The notes: generated from the letters alone by a model not told the origin. DNA of 64,000 bases from Pseudomonas rhizophila (GCF_003033885.1 NZ_CP024081.1:2510128-2574127), one strand, 5' to 3'; counted from the first letter of the stretch, positions 36,856 through 44,719 are shown. Translations and numbers: made by a program.

Positions 36856-36903
36856 GGTGGTTACTATACCCACTTGATTTTTATGATCAACACTATAACC
36901 ACC
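36856..36903. promoter_or_regulatory. Inverted repeat upstream of the orphan hicB, likely its operator
   Basis: GGTGGTTA (36856-36863) and TAACCACC (36896-36903) form perfect arms, with an inner pair TTGAT / ATCAA between them. The nested symmetry 70 bp before the HicB start suits binding of a ribbon-helix-helix dimer or tetramer (inference). Confidence 0.55.
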
Positions 36904-36967
36904 AAAAGTCGGTCGGATTTTCGACTCCGATTGCTTCGCTCTTCTCCAATCAGCCTGTCCAAAAGCA

Positions 36968-37597
36968 CTACGACTGCTGCACAAAGCCCAGTCGCACCGC
37001 AAACCCAATCAAAAGACTCCCAAATAGCCACTGCTGCAGGCGCTGGGCCGAAGGAGAACGCTGGAGCCAGCGACCGAGCGCCACGCCCACCAGCGCATAG
37101 GCGCTATCAAACAATAAGCCGACGCTGACCAACACCACGCCGAGGGTTGCAAATTGCCCAAGCACTGGCCCGCCCTGTGGGTCGATGAACTGTGGCAAAA
37201 GCACCGAGCAAAACAGCAGCGCCTTGGGATTGAGCAGGTTGGTCAACAACCCGCGCCGTATCGCCGGGTGCCACTGCCGTCTTCCTGCCTCAACGCCGGC
37301 CCCTTCAAAGCTTGGCAACAGCGAAGTCCGCAGGCACTGAAAACCAATCCATAACAAATAAGCGGCACCGGCCAGACGCACCACGTCAAAGGTCCAGGGC
37401 GCGGTCTTGAACAACGCCGAAAGCCCCAACGCTGCCAGCGCGACATGACACCCCCGAGCGATCCCCAGGCCTACCGCAGTCGCCAGCGCCGCGCCCTTAC
37501 CCTGACGAGCGCCGGTTTGCAGAAGCAGGATCATGTCCGGCCCAGGCAACAGATACACCACCACTAACGCCATCAAAAACAACCAGAGCTCTGCCAC
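36968..37597 (-). CDS. LysE/RhtB family amino-acid exporter
   Basis: A 209-residue inner-membrane exporter with about six helices. Family marks: the N-terminal LVVYLLPGPDMILLLQTGARQGKGAAL and the conserved NLLNPKALLFCSVLLPQF. The divergent Lrp-type regulator 145 bp away is the usual partner and likely activates it in response to an amino acid. Substrate not predictable from sequence. Confidence 0.9.
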   Translation of the reverse strand: MAELWLFLMALVVVYLLPGPDMILLLQTGARQGKGAALATAVGLGIARGCHVALAALGLSALFKTAPWTFDVVRLAGAAYLLWIGFQCLRTSLLPSFEGAGVEAGRRQWHPAIRRGLLTNLLNPKALLFCSVLLPQFIDPQGGPVLGQFATLGVVLVSVGLLFDSAYALVGVALGRWLQRSPSAQRLQQWLFGSLLIGFAVRLGFVQQS

Positions 37598-37742
37598 ACC
37601 ACACCCCCTGCATCGACGATTTCGGTAGTGCCAGTCTATGGCCGACGGGCAGGGCAGGTGGTTGCGAAGTCAGCTTCTAAAGCTTATGAAATTGGCATAA
37701 CCTGCCAAGTAATCGTGAAGTTCAATCGGAAACTACCAATCC

Positions 37743-38222
37743 ATGAAACTGGACGCCTTCGATCGCAAAATCCTCGCCGCGCTGCAACGCGACGGCCGCT
37801 TGAGCAACGTGCAACTGGCGGAGGAAATCGGCCTGTCCGCGTCGCCATGCCTGCGCCGCGTGCGGATGCTGGAAGAAGCCGGCGTCATTCGCGGTTACCA
37901 AGCCATCCTCGACCGTGATGAAGTGGGGCTCGGGTTGATGATCTTTGTCGGCGTCAAGGTTGAACGGCACAACGACGAACAGGCCGAAGCGTTTCGCCAA
38001 GCGGTCACGGCGTTGCCGGAGGTGATTTCAGCGTTTCTGGTCTCAGGCGAATCGGACTTTCTGTTGCAAGTGGTGGTGCCGGACTTGCGCGCCTACGACC
38101 GTTTTCTCACTGGCCGCCTGCTGAAGTTGCCGGGGGTGAGTGACATCCGGAGTAATTTTGCGATTCATACGGTGAAGACGCCGGGGGCGCTGCCGTTGGG
38201 GCATTTGCCGGGGGGCGGTTGA
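37743..38222 (+). CDS. Lrp/AsnC family regulator
   Basis: 159 residues: an N-terminal helix-turn-helix (KLDAFDRKILAALQRDGRLSNVQLAEEIGLSASPCLRRVRMLEEAGVI in part) and a C-terminal RAM ligand domain (AFLVSGESDFLLQVVVPDLRAYDRFL). Divergent from the LysE exporter, so probably an amino-acid-responsive regulator of that gene and of itself. The gap between them is AT-rich and holds the control region. Confidence 0.93.
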   Translation: MKLDAFDRKILAALQRDGRLSNVQLAEEIGLSASPCLRRVRMLEEAGVIRGYQAILDRDEVGLGLMIFVGVKVERHNDEQAEAFRQAVTALPEVISAFLVSGESDFLLQVVVPDLRAYDRFLTGRLLKLPGVSDIRSNFAIHTVKTPGALPLGHLPGGG

Positions 38223-38534
38223 TATTTTCGGGTTCGCCCGCCAGCACTGACCGGAACCGTGCAAACAATAGGATCCAGCACCCTGCGCATGTTGGCGATG
38301 TGCGGCCGGCCCATTTCGCGTCATGCCGCTTGCGCAGGCGGCTTCTTGCAGGCATCCGCGTATTCCCCCTGAATGCCCCTGAGCGCCCGTTACACCGGTT
38401 TTGAATTCAGACTCACACTCCAGACACAGTGTTCTATGCTGCTATCAAGTCCCGCGTAGTGATAGTGACCGTAAACGACCGTTCACTGCGGCTCTGTATC
38501 CGGCCTTTACCCTTGCCAACGGACGGCGCCTGAT
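38223..38534. other. Intergenic stretch, no gene seen
   Basis: 312 bases between the Lrp gene and the predicted nuclease gene. The first half has backbone-like GC; the second half turns more AT-rich near 38400, where the accessory segment seems to begin. It contains an imperfect inverted repeat AGTGACCGT...ACCGTTCACT near 38458-38486 that might be a regulatory site. No frame with a ribosome-binding site. Confidence 0.4.
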
Positions 38535-39746
38535 ATGAACCAGCTGACAAGTTATACCGACACCAACGACCAGTTGAATCAACGCATCTTGAACAACCTG
38601 GAAGCGGGGCGGCCTGGCGGTCTGAAAGTAGATCTTTATCTGGGCGACCAACCTACGCTGGATCTGACCACGAATAACCTGACGCTTTTATCGAGCCAGC
38701 AATACCCTTACACAGCCCTTGGAACGATAGGCATACGAAAGTTGCTGGATCCACCCGAGAGTAGCCTGATCAGCCAGATTGTGAACCGTCACACCGTCCT
38801 TCCGAGCAATTCCAGCGCCGACCAACTCGTTCTACTCGACATGCAGGGCCAAACTGAAATCTCACAGGCACTGAGGCGGGATGCGCGTCATACCCAAGGT
38901 AGCGCCCATAGTCATCCGCTGTTCGACTCAACTAATCAGCATGTGCAGTGGATTCGGACGCATCGTGCGCAGATGTTGCTGGCATTCGAGGATATACGGC
39001 AGCAAGGGATCGTGCGTCGGCAGGCAAAAGAAGCGTGGGATCACTACGACGCCGTTTCCAGGCTCGACGCCACGACCAGGGAAGCGGTGAACACCTGGCT
39101 TCGGGGGGAGGATCACAGCCTCGGCTGGGACCGGTTCAAAAGAAACGATGTCAAATCTGGAAATCGCTTGAGCACCCACTACACGAACCTTCGTGGAGAT
39201 CTGAAGACCCCGCAGTCTATAACGTCGGCCCGCGGGGAATATGCAGCAAGCAAACTCCTGATCACCGCGTATGGCACGGACTACCAGATGAAAATGGGGA
39301 AGTCCGCAAACGGGATGCGCCCCAATGGAATAGACCAGATTTGGGTCAAACGCGACATGCGCACAGGCAACGTAATTGAGTACCTGATTGTTGAAGCGAA
39401 AGGAAGCGTCAACGCGACACTGGGTCATCCCAGCACCGGCCAGCAAATGTCACCCAAATGGTTGTTCTGGTGCCTTATCAATATGGCAAGCAAAAACGCA
39501 TCGTACATAGGGCCTGAAACGAAGACGGATTTACCTGTAAAAATCCTCAACGCATTAATCAACCCAGGGGGGATTCCCGTTCGAGGCATTGTCTTTCACT
39601 CGCTCCACGGATCGGCGAATGAAAGCAAGGTCGTGCAGATGAACGATATCGGACTCTACCAATTCGCGTCTGCATTCGAGAACGCATCGAAGGGGGGCGG
39701 ACTATTCACCAACGCGCCTACACAACAGTACATCGCGTTTAAGTGA
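38535..39746 (+). CDS. Predicted PD-(D/E)XK nuclease, possible toxin/effector
   Basis: I do not recognise the family of this 403-residue protein. Its middle part fits a restriction-endonuclease-like core: helix with Glu235 (ARGEYAASKLLI), Asp267 in NGIDQIWVK, and Glu287-x-Lys289 in YLIVEAKGS, followed by a helix (QMSPKWLFWCL). Such cores with NGID...VEAK are frequent in polymorphic and contact-dependent toxins. The N-terminal 230 residues are unlike any trafficking domain I know. No signal peptide, no membrane helix, and no small immunity-like gene directly after it. Codon use and lower GC suggest transfer. Confidence 0.7.
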   Translation: MNQLTSYTDTNDQLNQRILNNLEAGRPGGLKVDLYLGDQPTLDLTTNNLTLLSSQQYPYTALGTIGIRKLLDPPESSLISQIVNRHTVLPSNSSADQLVLLDMQGQTEISQALRRDARHTQGSAHSHPLFDSTNQHVQWIRTHRAQMLLAFEDIRQQGIVRRQAKEAWDHYDAVSRLDATTREAVNTWLRGEDHSLGWDRFKRNDVKSGNRLSTHYTNLRGDLKTPQSITSARGEYAASKLLITAYGTDYQMKMGKSANGMRPNGIDQIWVKRDMRTGNVIEYLIVEAKGSVNATLGHPSTGQQMSPKWLFWCLINMASKNASYIGPETKTDLPVKILNALINPGGIPVRGIVFHSLHGSANESKVVQMNDIGLYQFASAFENASKGGGLFTNAPTQQYIAFK

Positions 39747-39858
39747 CGAGGGGCGGCTCATTTTCGGCTGCCCCTCACCCATTCAACGACATCGGCCTAT
39801 GGCCCCCGATGGCAGTTGCAAATATTGTTTTCGTGTAGCGGCCGCCGCCTGTTTGGAT

Positions 39859-40851
39859 CTAAACCTGCGAGCGAGCAGAGGCCTGGTCGCGGGTTTTCCA
39901 AAGCGATAGCAGCACACCGCCCAGCAGCAAAGCCAGGGTCACGCTCAGGGAAATCACCGGCGCAATCTTGCCGATGATGCCGACCAGGAAGATCTTGCCG
40001 CCGATAAACACCAGCACAAGCGCCAGGGCGTACTTGAGATAGGCGAAGCGGTGAATCATCGCCGCCAGAGCGAAATACAACGCACGCAGGCCAAGGATGG
40101 CGAAGATGTTAGAGGTGTAGACGATGAAGGGATCCTGGGTGATGGCAAAGATCGCCGGCACGCTGTCCACAGCGAACACCAAGTCGGCACATTCAATCAG
40201 CACCAGGGCCAGGAACAACGGCGTCACCCAGAGCACGGACTTCCCACTGGCATCCGCCTGACGGACGAAGAAGCGCCCTTCATGCAAGCGATCGGTCACC
40301 CGCATGTGCTTGTGCAGGAACTTCACCAGCAGGTTTTCACTAAGGTCCGGATGGTCATCGATCTTGCTGAACAGCATCTTGGCCCCGGTCAACAGCAGGA
40401 AGATGCCGAACACATAGAGAATCCAGCTGAACTCGGCGATCAGCGCCGCACCTAGGCCAATCATGATCGCGCGCAGCACTATCACACCGAGAATGCCCCA
40501 GAACAGCACCTCGTGCTGATACTTACGCGGGATTGAGAGAAAGCTGAAGATCATCGCCATAAGAAATACGTTGTCCATCGACAACGATTTCTCGATCAGA
40601 AAGCCTGTGTAGAAATCCATCCCGGCATCACCGCCCTTGACCTGCCAGACCCAGACCCCAAACAGCAAGCTGGCCGTGATATAGCCAGCAGACAGCAGCA
40701 GGCTTTCACGCACGCCGATTTCTCGATGTTCGCGGTGTAGCACCCCGAGGTCGAAGACCAACAGGCTGATAACGATGCTGATAAAAACGAGCCACAACCA
40801 AGTGGCGGTGCCGAGAAACTCGGCAAAAAAGAACGGTTCCAGGGCAGTCAT
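39859..40851 (-). CDS. alx: TerC family membrane protein (Alx-like)
   Basis: A 330-residue inner-membrane protein with about eight to nine helices and the TerC acidic metal residues in FLIEKSLSMDNVFL and LIECADLVFAVDSVPAI. The Alx branch exports or handles Mn2+ and is alkali-induced in E. coli; the TerC name comes from tellurite resistance. Here the leader (40852-40924) can fold to hide the strong ribosome-binding site, so translation may be switched. Monocistronic. Confidence 0.87.
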   Translation of the reverse strand: MTALEPFFFAEFLGTATWLWLVFISIVISLLVFDLGVLHREHREIGVRESLLLSAGYITASLLFGVWVWQVKGGDAGMDFYTGFLIEKSLSMDNVFLMAMIFSFLSIPRKYQHEVLFWGILGVIVLRAIMIGLGAALIAEFSWILYVFGIFLLLTGAKMLFSKIDDHPDLSENLLVKFLHKHMRVTDRLHEGRFFVRQADASGKSVLWVTPLFLALVLIECADLVFAVDSVPAIFAITQDPFIVYTSNIFAILGLRALYFALAAMIHRFAYLKYALALVLVFIGGKIFLVGIIGKIAPVISLSVTLALLLGGVLLSLWKTRDQASARSQV

Positions 40852-40924
40852 AAGCCCCTCCTCTCAGTGTCGAAGTTGTACAAACTGCAACTCCGACATG
40901 GCAGCGATTCGCTGTCAGAGGGGC
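40852..40924 (-). promoter_or_regulatory. Structured leader that can mask the terC ribosome-binding site
   Basis: On the minus strand GCCCCTC (about 40924-40918) can pair with GAGGGGC (40860-40854), which is the ribosome-binding site of the terC gene. Between them sit two hairpins: CAGCG-AAT-CGCTG and AGTTG-CAGTTTGTA-CAACT. The result is a three-way fold closing on the RBS. The conserved loops of the yybP-ykoY Mn riboswitch, known upstream of alx, are not evident, so this is a separate or highly diverged element. Confidence 0.5.
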
Positions 40925-41153
40925 CCGGCGTTGTGGGAAAAAATTTAGAAAAGCGCGTGGGATTTCTCAATCAGGTAAGGGTTGCAAGGTGTTTCGGTGG
41001 GGAGGGTGTTGCTGAGGTCGGAGTGGCGATTGACGGAAATTGAAAAAACTCCAAAGCCAGCTCGGATGATTAAAAATCGCCCCCAAACGCGCATTGCCGC
41101 ATCTGTCCGGCGTCAGTAGGATTCGGTCATCGCTGACATAAATGGATGTGTAT

Positions 41154-41372
41154 ATGGAAAGCATGCCGAGACTGGAAATTGAGCGCGTTGCGTATCAAGA
41201 GTTTTTAACTCTTTGGGAACGCGGAACATTCGATAATCAGCGCTTAGGCCAAGCGTTCTATAACCATTTTCGGCTTCATCGTCTGAGCGACCAAACGCGC
41301 CTGTTCGGTCTCTATGAAACTGACGGAGATAAGGCCATGACCGCGATCTCCCGCCTGTTCCAAATCAGATAA
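41154..41372 (+). CDS. Small protein of unknown function
   Basis: A 72-residue protein (76 if the ATG at 41142 is used; no clear ribosome-binding site decides). It is rich in aromatic and charged residues (LEIERVAYQEFLTLWERGTFDNQRLGQAFYNHF), without signal or membrane segment, and looks like a helical cytoplasmic protein. I have no family assignment. Confidence 0.55.
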   Translation: MESMPRLEIERVAYQEFLTLWERGTFDNQRLGQAFYNHFRLHRLSDQTRLFGLYETDGDKAMTAISRLFQIR

Positions 41373-41514
41373 CTCCGACCCCGCGTTTCGCGAGAGCAGG
41401 GCCAGCCTTGGGTCAATAGTTGCCTCTCATAAAAGACTGCGTTTGTTCAGAGTGTGTAAACGCTTTTGCGAACCCTTGCTATGATTTCTGAGGATTTCAT
41501 CGCAGGGGTCGCCC

Positions 41515-42110
41515 ATGAAGCGCTTTATCCAAGGTGAACTCGAGGCCAAGGCACCTTACTTCCGGCTAGCCTCGACGACTACGTCAGCGATACCAATCCG
41601 GTGCGCGTAGTCGACGTTTTCGTCGACGAACTAGACTTGGTCAATCTGGGTTTTGAAGGTGGGATCCCAGCCGATACTGGCCGGCCTGCTTACCACCCTG
41701 CAATCCTGCTGAAGATCTACATCTACGGCTATCTCAACCGCATCCAGTCGAGCCGACGTTTGGAGCGAGAAGCCCAACGCAACGTCGAACTGATGTGGTT
41801 GACCGGGCGCTTGATGCCGGACTTCAAGACCATCGCCAACTTCCGAAAAGACAACAGCAAAGCCATCCGAGGCGTCTGCCGCCAGTTCGTCGTGTTGTGT
41901 CAGCAATTGGGACTGTTCGGAGAACATCTGGTCGCCATCGATGGCAGAAAATTTAAAGCCGTCAACAACCGCGACCGCGATTTCACCAGCGCCAAACTGA
42001 AGCGGCGAATGGAAGAAATTGAATCGAGCATCAACCGTTACCTGACGGTACTCGATGCTGCTGATCGGCAAGAACCAACAGCTACCGAGCCCAGCGCCGT
42101 CCCTAGCTGA
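41515..42110 (+). pseudogene. IS1182-type transposase remnant, frameshifted and truncated
   Basis: The ATG at 41515 starts MKRFIQGE, the usual start of this transposase, but one base is missing near 41538-41540. After it the correct frame resumes as RGQGTLLPASLDDYVSD and runs through TGRPAYHPAILLKIYIYGYLNR, VELMWLTGRLMPDFKTIANFRKDN and AIDGRKFKAVNNRDRDF to a stop at 42110. That is only about the first 200 of roughly 480 residues; the C-terminal part with the remaining DDE residues is gone. A dead element. Confidence 0.88.
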
Positions 42111-42620
42111 CCGACATGAGTGACCGTGATCCGTGAAAGCCGTGGTTCATGAACGTCTGCTAATGGCCGATCACTGCCTTTCGCGCCGGACACCCATCAT
42201 CGGAAAAGCTATATAGCCAGAAGGAAATCGGCCAACCATCCGCCCGCCATGCTGCCGCTCACCAGTCTATCGACGCTTAGCGGTGCCTGCCGTGCGCAAC
42301 GAGCACGATTCAAAGCCCAACCAGCGAGGCCAAAGGTGATAGCCAGCGTCCAGTCTCCCCGTCCCGAATCTAACGCAGTGCCGCTGACAATTCAGTCCCA
42401 AAAAACATCAACGAAACTCTCGATGTTTGTTGCGCATAAACATGTTCCAAGGCGCATGTTTAAAGACATCCCGCGTTACGTCCTAAAGGCTACAACACCT
42501 TGCGTCCCTACTTACGCGTGCGTCAGAATCCGCTGGCTTGTGCGCTGTACCCATCGGCCTCTATCGTTTACCTGCCACTGCCCATCAGTGGTCGGGTTTA
42601 GTAGCCCGGATGGTGTTAGT
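42111..42620. other. Degenerate stretch after the IS remnant, no gene seen
   Basis: About 500 bases with no frame that has both a ribosome-binding site and protein-like composition; the longest frame (from 42249) is rich in Ser, Arg, Pro and Cys and looks random. The end (CATCAGTGGTCGGGTTTAGTAGCCCGG, about 42583-42609 in part) appears to be the conserved lead-in of the element ahead of the DUF6124 gene. Confidence 0.5.
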
Positions 42621-42627
42621 AAGGTGC

Positions 42628-42759
42628 ATGAGCACCATTCAGTCAGGTCTTTCTATTCCTGCACTTGATGGTGGTTGTGCGCAGGGCGCCCTTGGGCGCG
42701 CCGGCATTGCTAATTCCACCGGTCTACTAACCTGCGCACAGCCGCCACCCTTCTTTTAG
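42628..42759 (+). CDS. Possible 43-residue leader peptide upstream of DUF6124
   Basis: ATG at 42628, AAGG close before it, encodes MSTIQSGLSIPALDGGCAQG...TCAQPPPFF and stops at 42759, 39 bases before the DUF6124 gene. The two GCAQ/TCAQ segments are made by the two arms of the perfect inverted repeat described separately, so the frame may be a by-product of a structured element. No known family. Confidence 0.3.
   Translation: MSTIQSGLSIPALDGGCAQGALGRAGIANSTGLLTCAQPPPFF
42676..42740. ncRNA. Compact three-stem element upstream of DUF6124
   Basis: A perfect 10-bp pair closes the element: TGTGCGCAGG (42676-42685) with CCTGCGCACA (42731-42740). Inside are hairpin GCGCCC-TT-GGGCGC (42686-42699) and stem CCGG (42701-42704) / CCGG (42719-42722). 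All three stems fit together as a three-way junction of 65 nt. It could be a cis-acting RNA, a small RNA or a DNA element. Not matched to a family I can name. Confidence 0.5.
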
Positions 42760-42797
42760 TAGAGAACGGTTGCGGCCCCAACTCTGGAATTAGACAT

Positions 42798-43163
42798 ATG
42801 TTCAAGGTTACCCCCAATCCCCCGGACATCGATCCGGTACCCTACGACGCCTCTCTCGATCCTAAGAAGCTAAAAGAGGCGGCAGACCGCGCACTCAACT
42901 TCTACCTCAACCCCGGGGCGCCGAAAACGCAGATACCGCCCCGCAAGTCCGGCAACATCTTCCTCATCGACCCAACGGTGGATGACGAAACGCTGCTTGT
43001 CCATGCCTGCGAATCGCTGGCGTCGGCCAGCGATATGGCCAGTGATATCGCCGGCGCAATGGAAGGCTCGCAGCGCAACACGATGATGGTGCTGCAACAG
43101 GTGATCATGTTGAGTGAGTTAGCGGTGAATCGCGTACTGGATAACCACCAGTTACCTGGGTAG
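42798..43163 (+). CDS. DUF6124 family protein
   Basis: A 121-residue protein of a family largely confined to Pseudomonas. It starts MFKVTPNPPDIDPVPYD, continues with a proline-rich part and ends with helices (VHACESLASASDMASDIAGAMEGSQRNTMMVLQQVIMLSELAVNRVLD). No signal or membrane segment. These genes often occur in several copies per genome; function unknown. A strong terminator follows. Confidence 0.85.
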   Translation: MFKVTPNPPDIDPVPYDASLDPKKLKEAADRALNFYLNPGAPKTQIPPRKSGNIFLIDPTVDDETLLVHACESLASASDMASDIAGAMEGSQRNTMMVLQQVIMLSELAVNRVLDNHQLPG

Positions 43164-43174
43164 TCGCCAGGTAC

Positions 43175-43202
43175 GTTGTGAGGGCGCCTGCGCCCTCACA
43201 AC
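43175..43202 (+). terminator. Rho-independent terminator after DUF6124
   Basis: Perfect 12-bp stem GTTGTGAGGGCG / CGCCCTCACAAC with a CCTG loop, 12 bases after the stop, followed by ATTGATTTTG. Confidence 0.8.
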
Positions 43203-43377
43203 ATTGATTTTGCCTACAGCCAAGCGGGAATCATCCGCTATCCACAACTGCGTAGATCGGAAATAGTGCTCCGCAGACGGACTATAGGTAATGAGCGACT
43301 GACGCCCGACAGATTTTGCTGGCTTCGCCGGCAGATAGCGACGCTCAGGGCGGCTGAGACTCTACAAGGATGACCCA

Positions 43378-43572
43378 ATGCTCCAGGACGACCGCGATAA
43401 TTTAGAGCTCGATAAGCTACTGGTCGAAACCCGAAAATTGTTGGCTGAGACGCGTAAGCTTACGGCCGAAGAAACGAAGCTGAAGCACGAAGCCTTCTGG
43501 TACCCGTACGCAGTAGGGGCTGGGGTAGTGACCGCCATTGTCGCCTTTACGGGTGTTTGGATTAAGATCTGA
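43378..43572 (+). CDS. Small coiled-coil plus membrane-helix protein
   Basis: 64 residues. Residues about 14-36 form three heptads (LVETRKL-LAETRKL-TAEETKL), a short coiled coil; residues 41-62 are one transmembrane helix (YPYAVGAGVVTAIVAFTGVWI). AAGGA lies eight bases before the ATG. The layout resembles tiny membrane proteins common in accessory segments of pseudomonads. Function unknown. Confidence 0.7.
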   Translation: MLQDDRDNLELDKLLVETRKLLAETRKLTAEETKLKHEAFWYPYAVGAGVVTAIVAFTGVWIKI

Positions 43573-43673
43573 GTACTAGTTCGCGACAATGCGTCAAGAT
43601 CAAACGGCTCAGGATTGCTAGAAACGTTTCACTGACTCAGCAGGGGCCCCGCGACCTCGGAGGAGAAAAAGAC

Positions 43674-43859
43674 ATGACCACACATCGAAGGAGTCAATCA
43701 AGCATCGAGCAATTACATCGTGAGGTGGAGGCTTTAGCTGAAGAAATGAGGCGCCCCACCCCGACCAAATTCCGCGTTACGTGGTTGCCGTTCAGTATTG
43801 GTGCTGCGTTCGCTCTGACCGTGTTTGTCATCGTCGCTTTTGTTGCTAAGCATGTTTGA
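43674..43859 (+). CDS. Small membrane protein with charged N-terminus
   Basis: 61 residues: a helical, charged N-terminal half (SIEQLHREVEALAEEMRRP) and one C-terminal transmembrane helix (FSIGAAFALTVFVIVAFVA). GGAGGAG lies nine to eleven bases before the ATG, a strong translation signal. Same layout as the preceding small protein 100 bp upstream; the two may act together. No family known to me. Confidence 0.7.
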   Translation: MTTHRRSQSSIEQLHREVEALAEEMRRPTPTKFRVTWLPFSIGAAFALTVFVIVAFVAKHV

Positions 43860-44160
43860 TGCTCTATCGCTGAGATGCCCTTTTTCGGCGATGCCGTGGC
43901 GGTAGCCGGCTCAAGGTGTATTCGGCTTGCAATCGGGTGCTTTCTCGATGACGTCGAGGGTGGGGGAGGGGCATCGTTTTCGTTGTATGGAGTGGAGCGA
44001 GGGAAAAAACTTTCAGCTCAGTGGCTTGCATTCGTTCCGTGGACTTGTCGCGTGTACGTTTCGAATTGAACGGTGTGGTCGCAACGTTCCACCGGCCCCA
44101 TCCGGACAAAGAAGCAAAGCCCTACCAGGTACGTGATGCTCGGGCTTTCCTTGAACAAAC
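43860..44160. other. Intergenic stretch, no gene seen
   Basis: About 300 bases between the small membrane protein and the broken hicB gene. Frames here are short, without ribosome-binding sites. The end near 44120-44160 probably holds the hicB promoter; a vanished hicA could once have lain here, but no HicA-like frame remains. Confidence 0.4.
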
Positions 44161-44172
44161 AGGAGTTACCCC

Positions 44173-44474
44173 GTGAACGTGATGAATTATCAAGGCTACG
44201 CTGCCCGAATCGACTACAGCGATGAGGACGGCCTCTTTGTAGGCCACATCGCTGGTATTAAGGATGTCGTCGGGTTTCACGGCGAATCTGTCACCGAGCT
44301 TCGAGCGGCGTTTGAGGAGGCGGTAACTGATTATCTGGAGACGTGTGCCAAGCTGGGGCGAGCACCGCAGAAGCCCTATTCTGGCAATCTCAGCCTACGC
44401 CTCGCCCCGCGCTCCATACCACAGTCGCCGTAAAAGCTCAGCTTGCCCACAAAAGTATCAAACATCAGCCATAA
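44173..44474 (+). pseudogene. hicB-type antitoxin gene, frameshifted near its end
   Basis: A GTG at 44173, with AGGAG seven bases upstream, starts a HicB protein (NYQGYAARIDYSDEDGLFVGHIAGIKDVVGFHGESVTELRAAFEEAV). After LRLAP a single base is missing at about 44410, so the frame stops at 44433 as 86 residues. One frame over, the expected continuation LHTTVAVKAQLAHKSIKHQP runs to a stop at 44474. The lost part is the ribbon-helix-helix DNA-binding tail. No hicA is adjacent. The 86-residue product might still fold as the toxin-binding domain. Confidence 0.82.
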
Positions 44475-44505
44475 AAAAACCGGCCACCAAGAGCCGGTTT
44501 TTTCA
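44473..44505 (+). terminator. Rho-independent terminator after the hicB remnant
   Basis: Stem AACCGGC / GCCGGTT with an 8-nt loop (CACCAAGA), followed by TTTTTTC and preceded by an A-run; it may work in both directions. Confidence 0.8.
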
Positions 44506-44547
44506 TATCCCCCGCCAAAACCACGCGGCGTGAGACCAGAATTCGAT

Positions 44548-44621
44548 TGGAGCGGGTGAAGGGAATCGAACCCTCGTTATCAGCTTGGGAAGCTGGAGTA
44601 ATGCCATTATACGACACCCGC
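44548..44621 (-). tRNA. tRNA-Gly (anticodon CCC)
   Basis: On the minus strand the sequence starts GCGGGTG and ends CACCCGC-TCCA, with the encoded CCA. The anticodon loop is TTCCCAA in stem CCAGC/GCTGA-type, and the T-loop GGTTCGATTCC is intact. 74 nt. Its 3' end points toward the accessory segment, the usual side for site-specific integration. Confidence 0.95.
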
Positions 44622-44719
44622 TCAGAGCGGCTGACTTTGTACCAGATGTGGGCGCGGATTTGAAGTTTTTCTTTACGGGCGCAGCGGTGACGCGTCTACG
44701 CAAACCTCAAACCAGAGCG

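Noticed and set aside
36785..36967. hicA upstream of the orphan hicB
   Set aside because: No frame of about 60 codons with HicA features on the minus strand; the frame ending just before hicB reads unrelated residues.
40852..40960. yybP-ykoY manganese riboswitch before terC
   Set aside because: Expected for alx genes, but the conserved GGGGAGTA-type loops are not visible; only a generic RBS-masking fold is claimed.
42249..42668. 139-codon frame downstream of the IS remnant
   Set aside because: Composition looks random, no ribosome-binding site, and it overlaps the conserved lead-in of the DUF6124 element.
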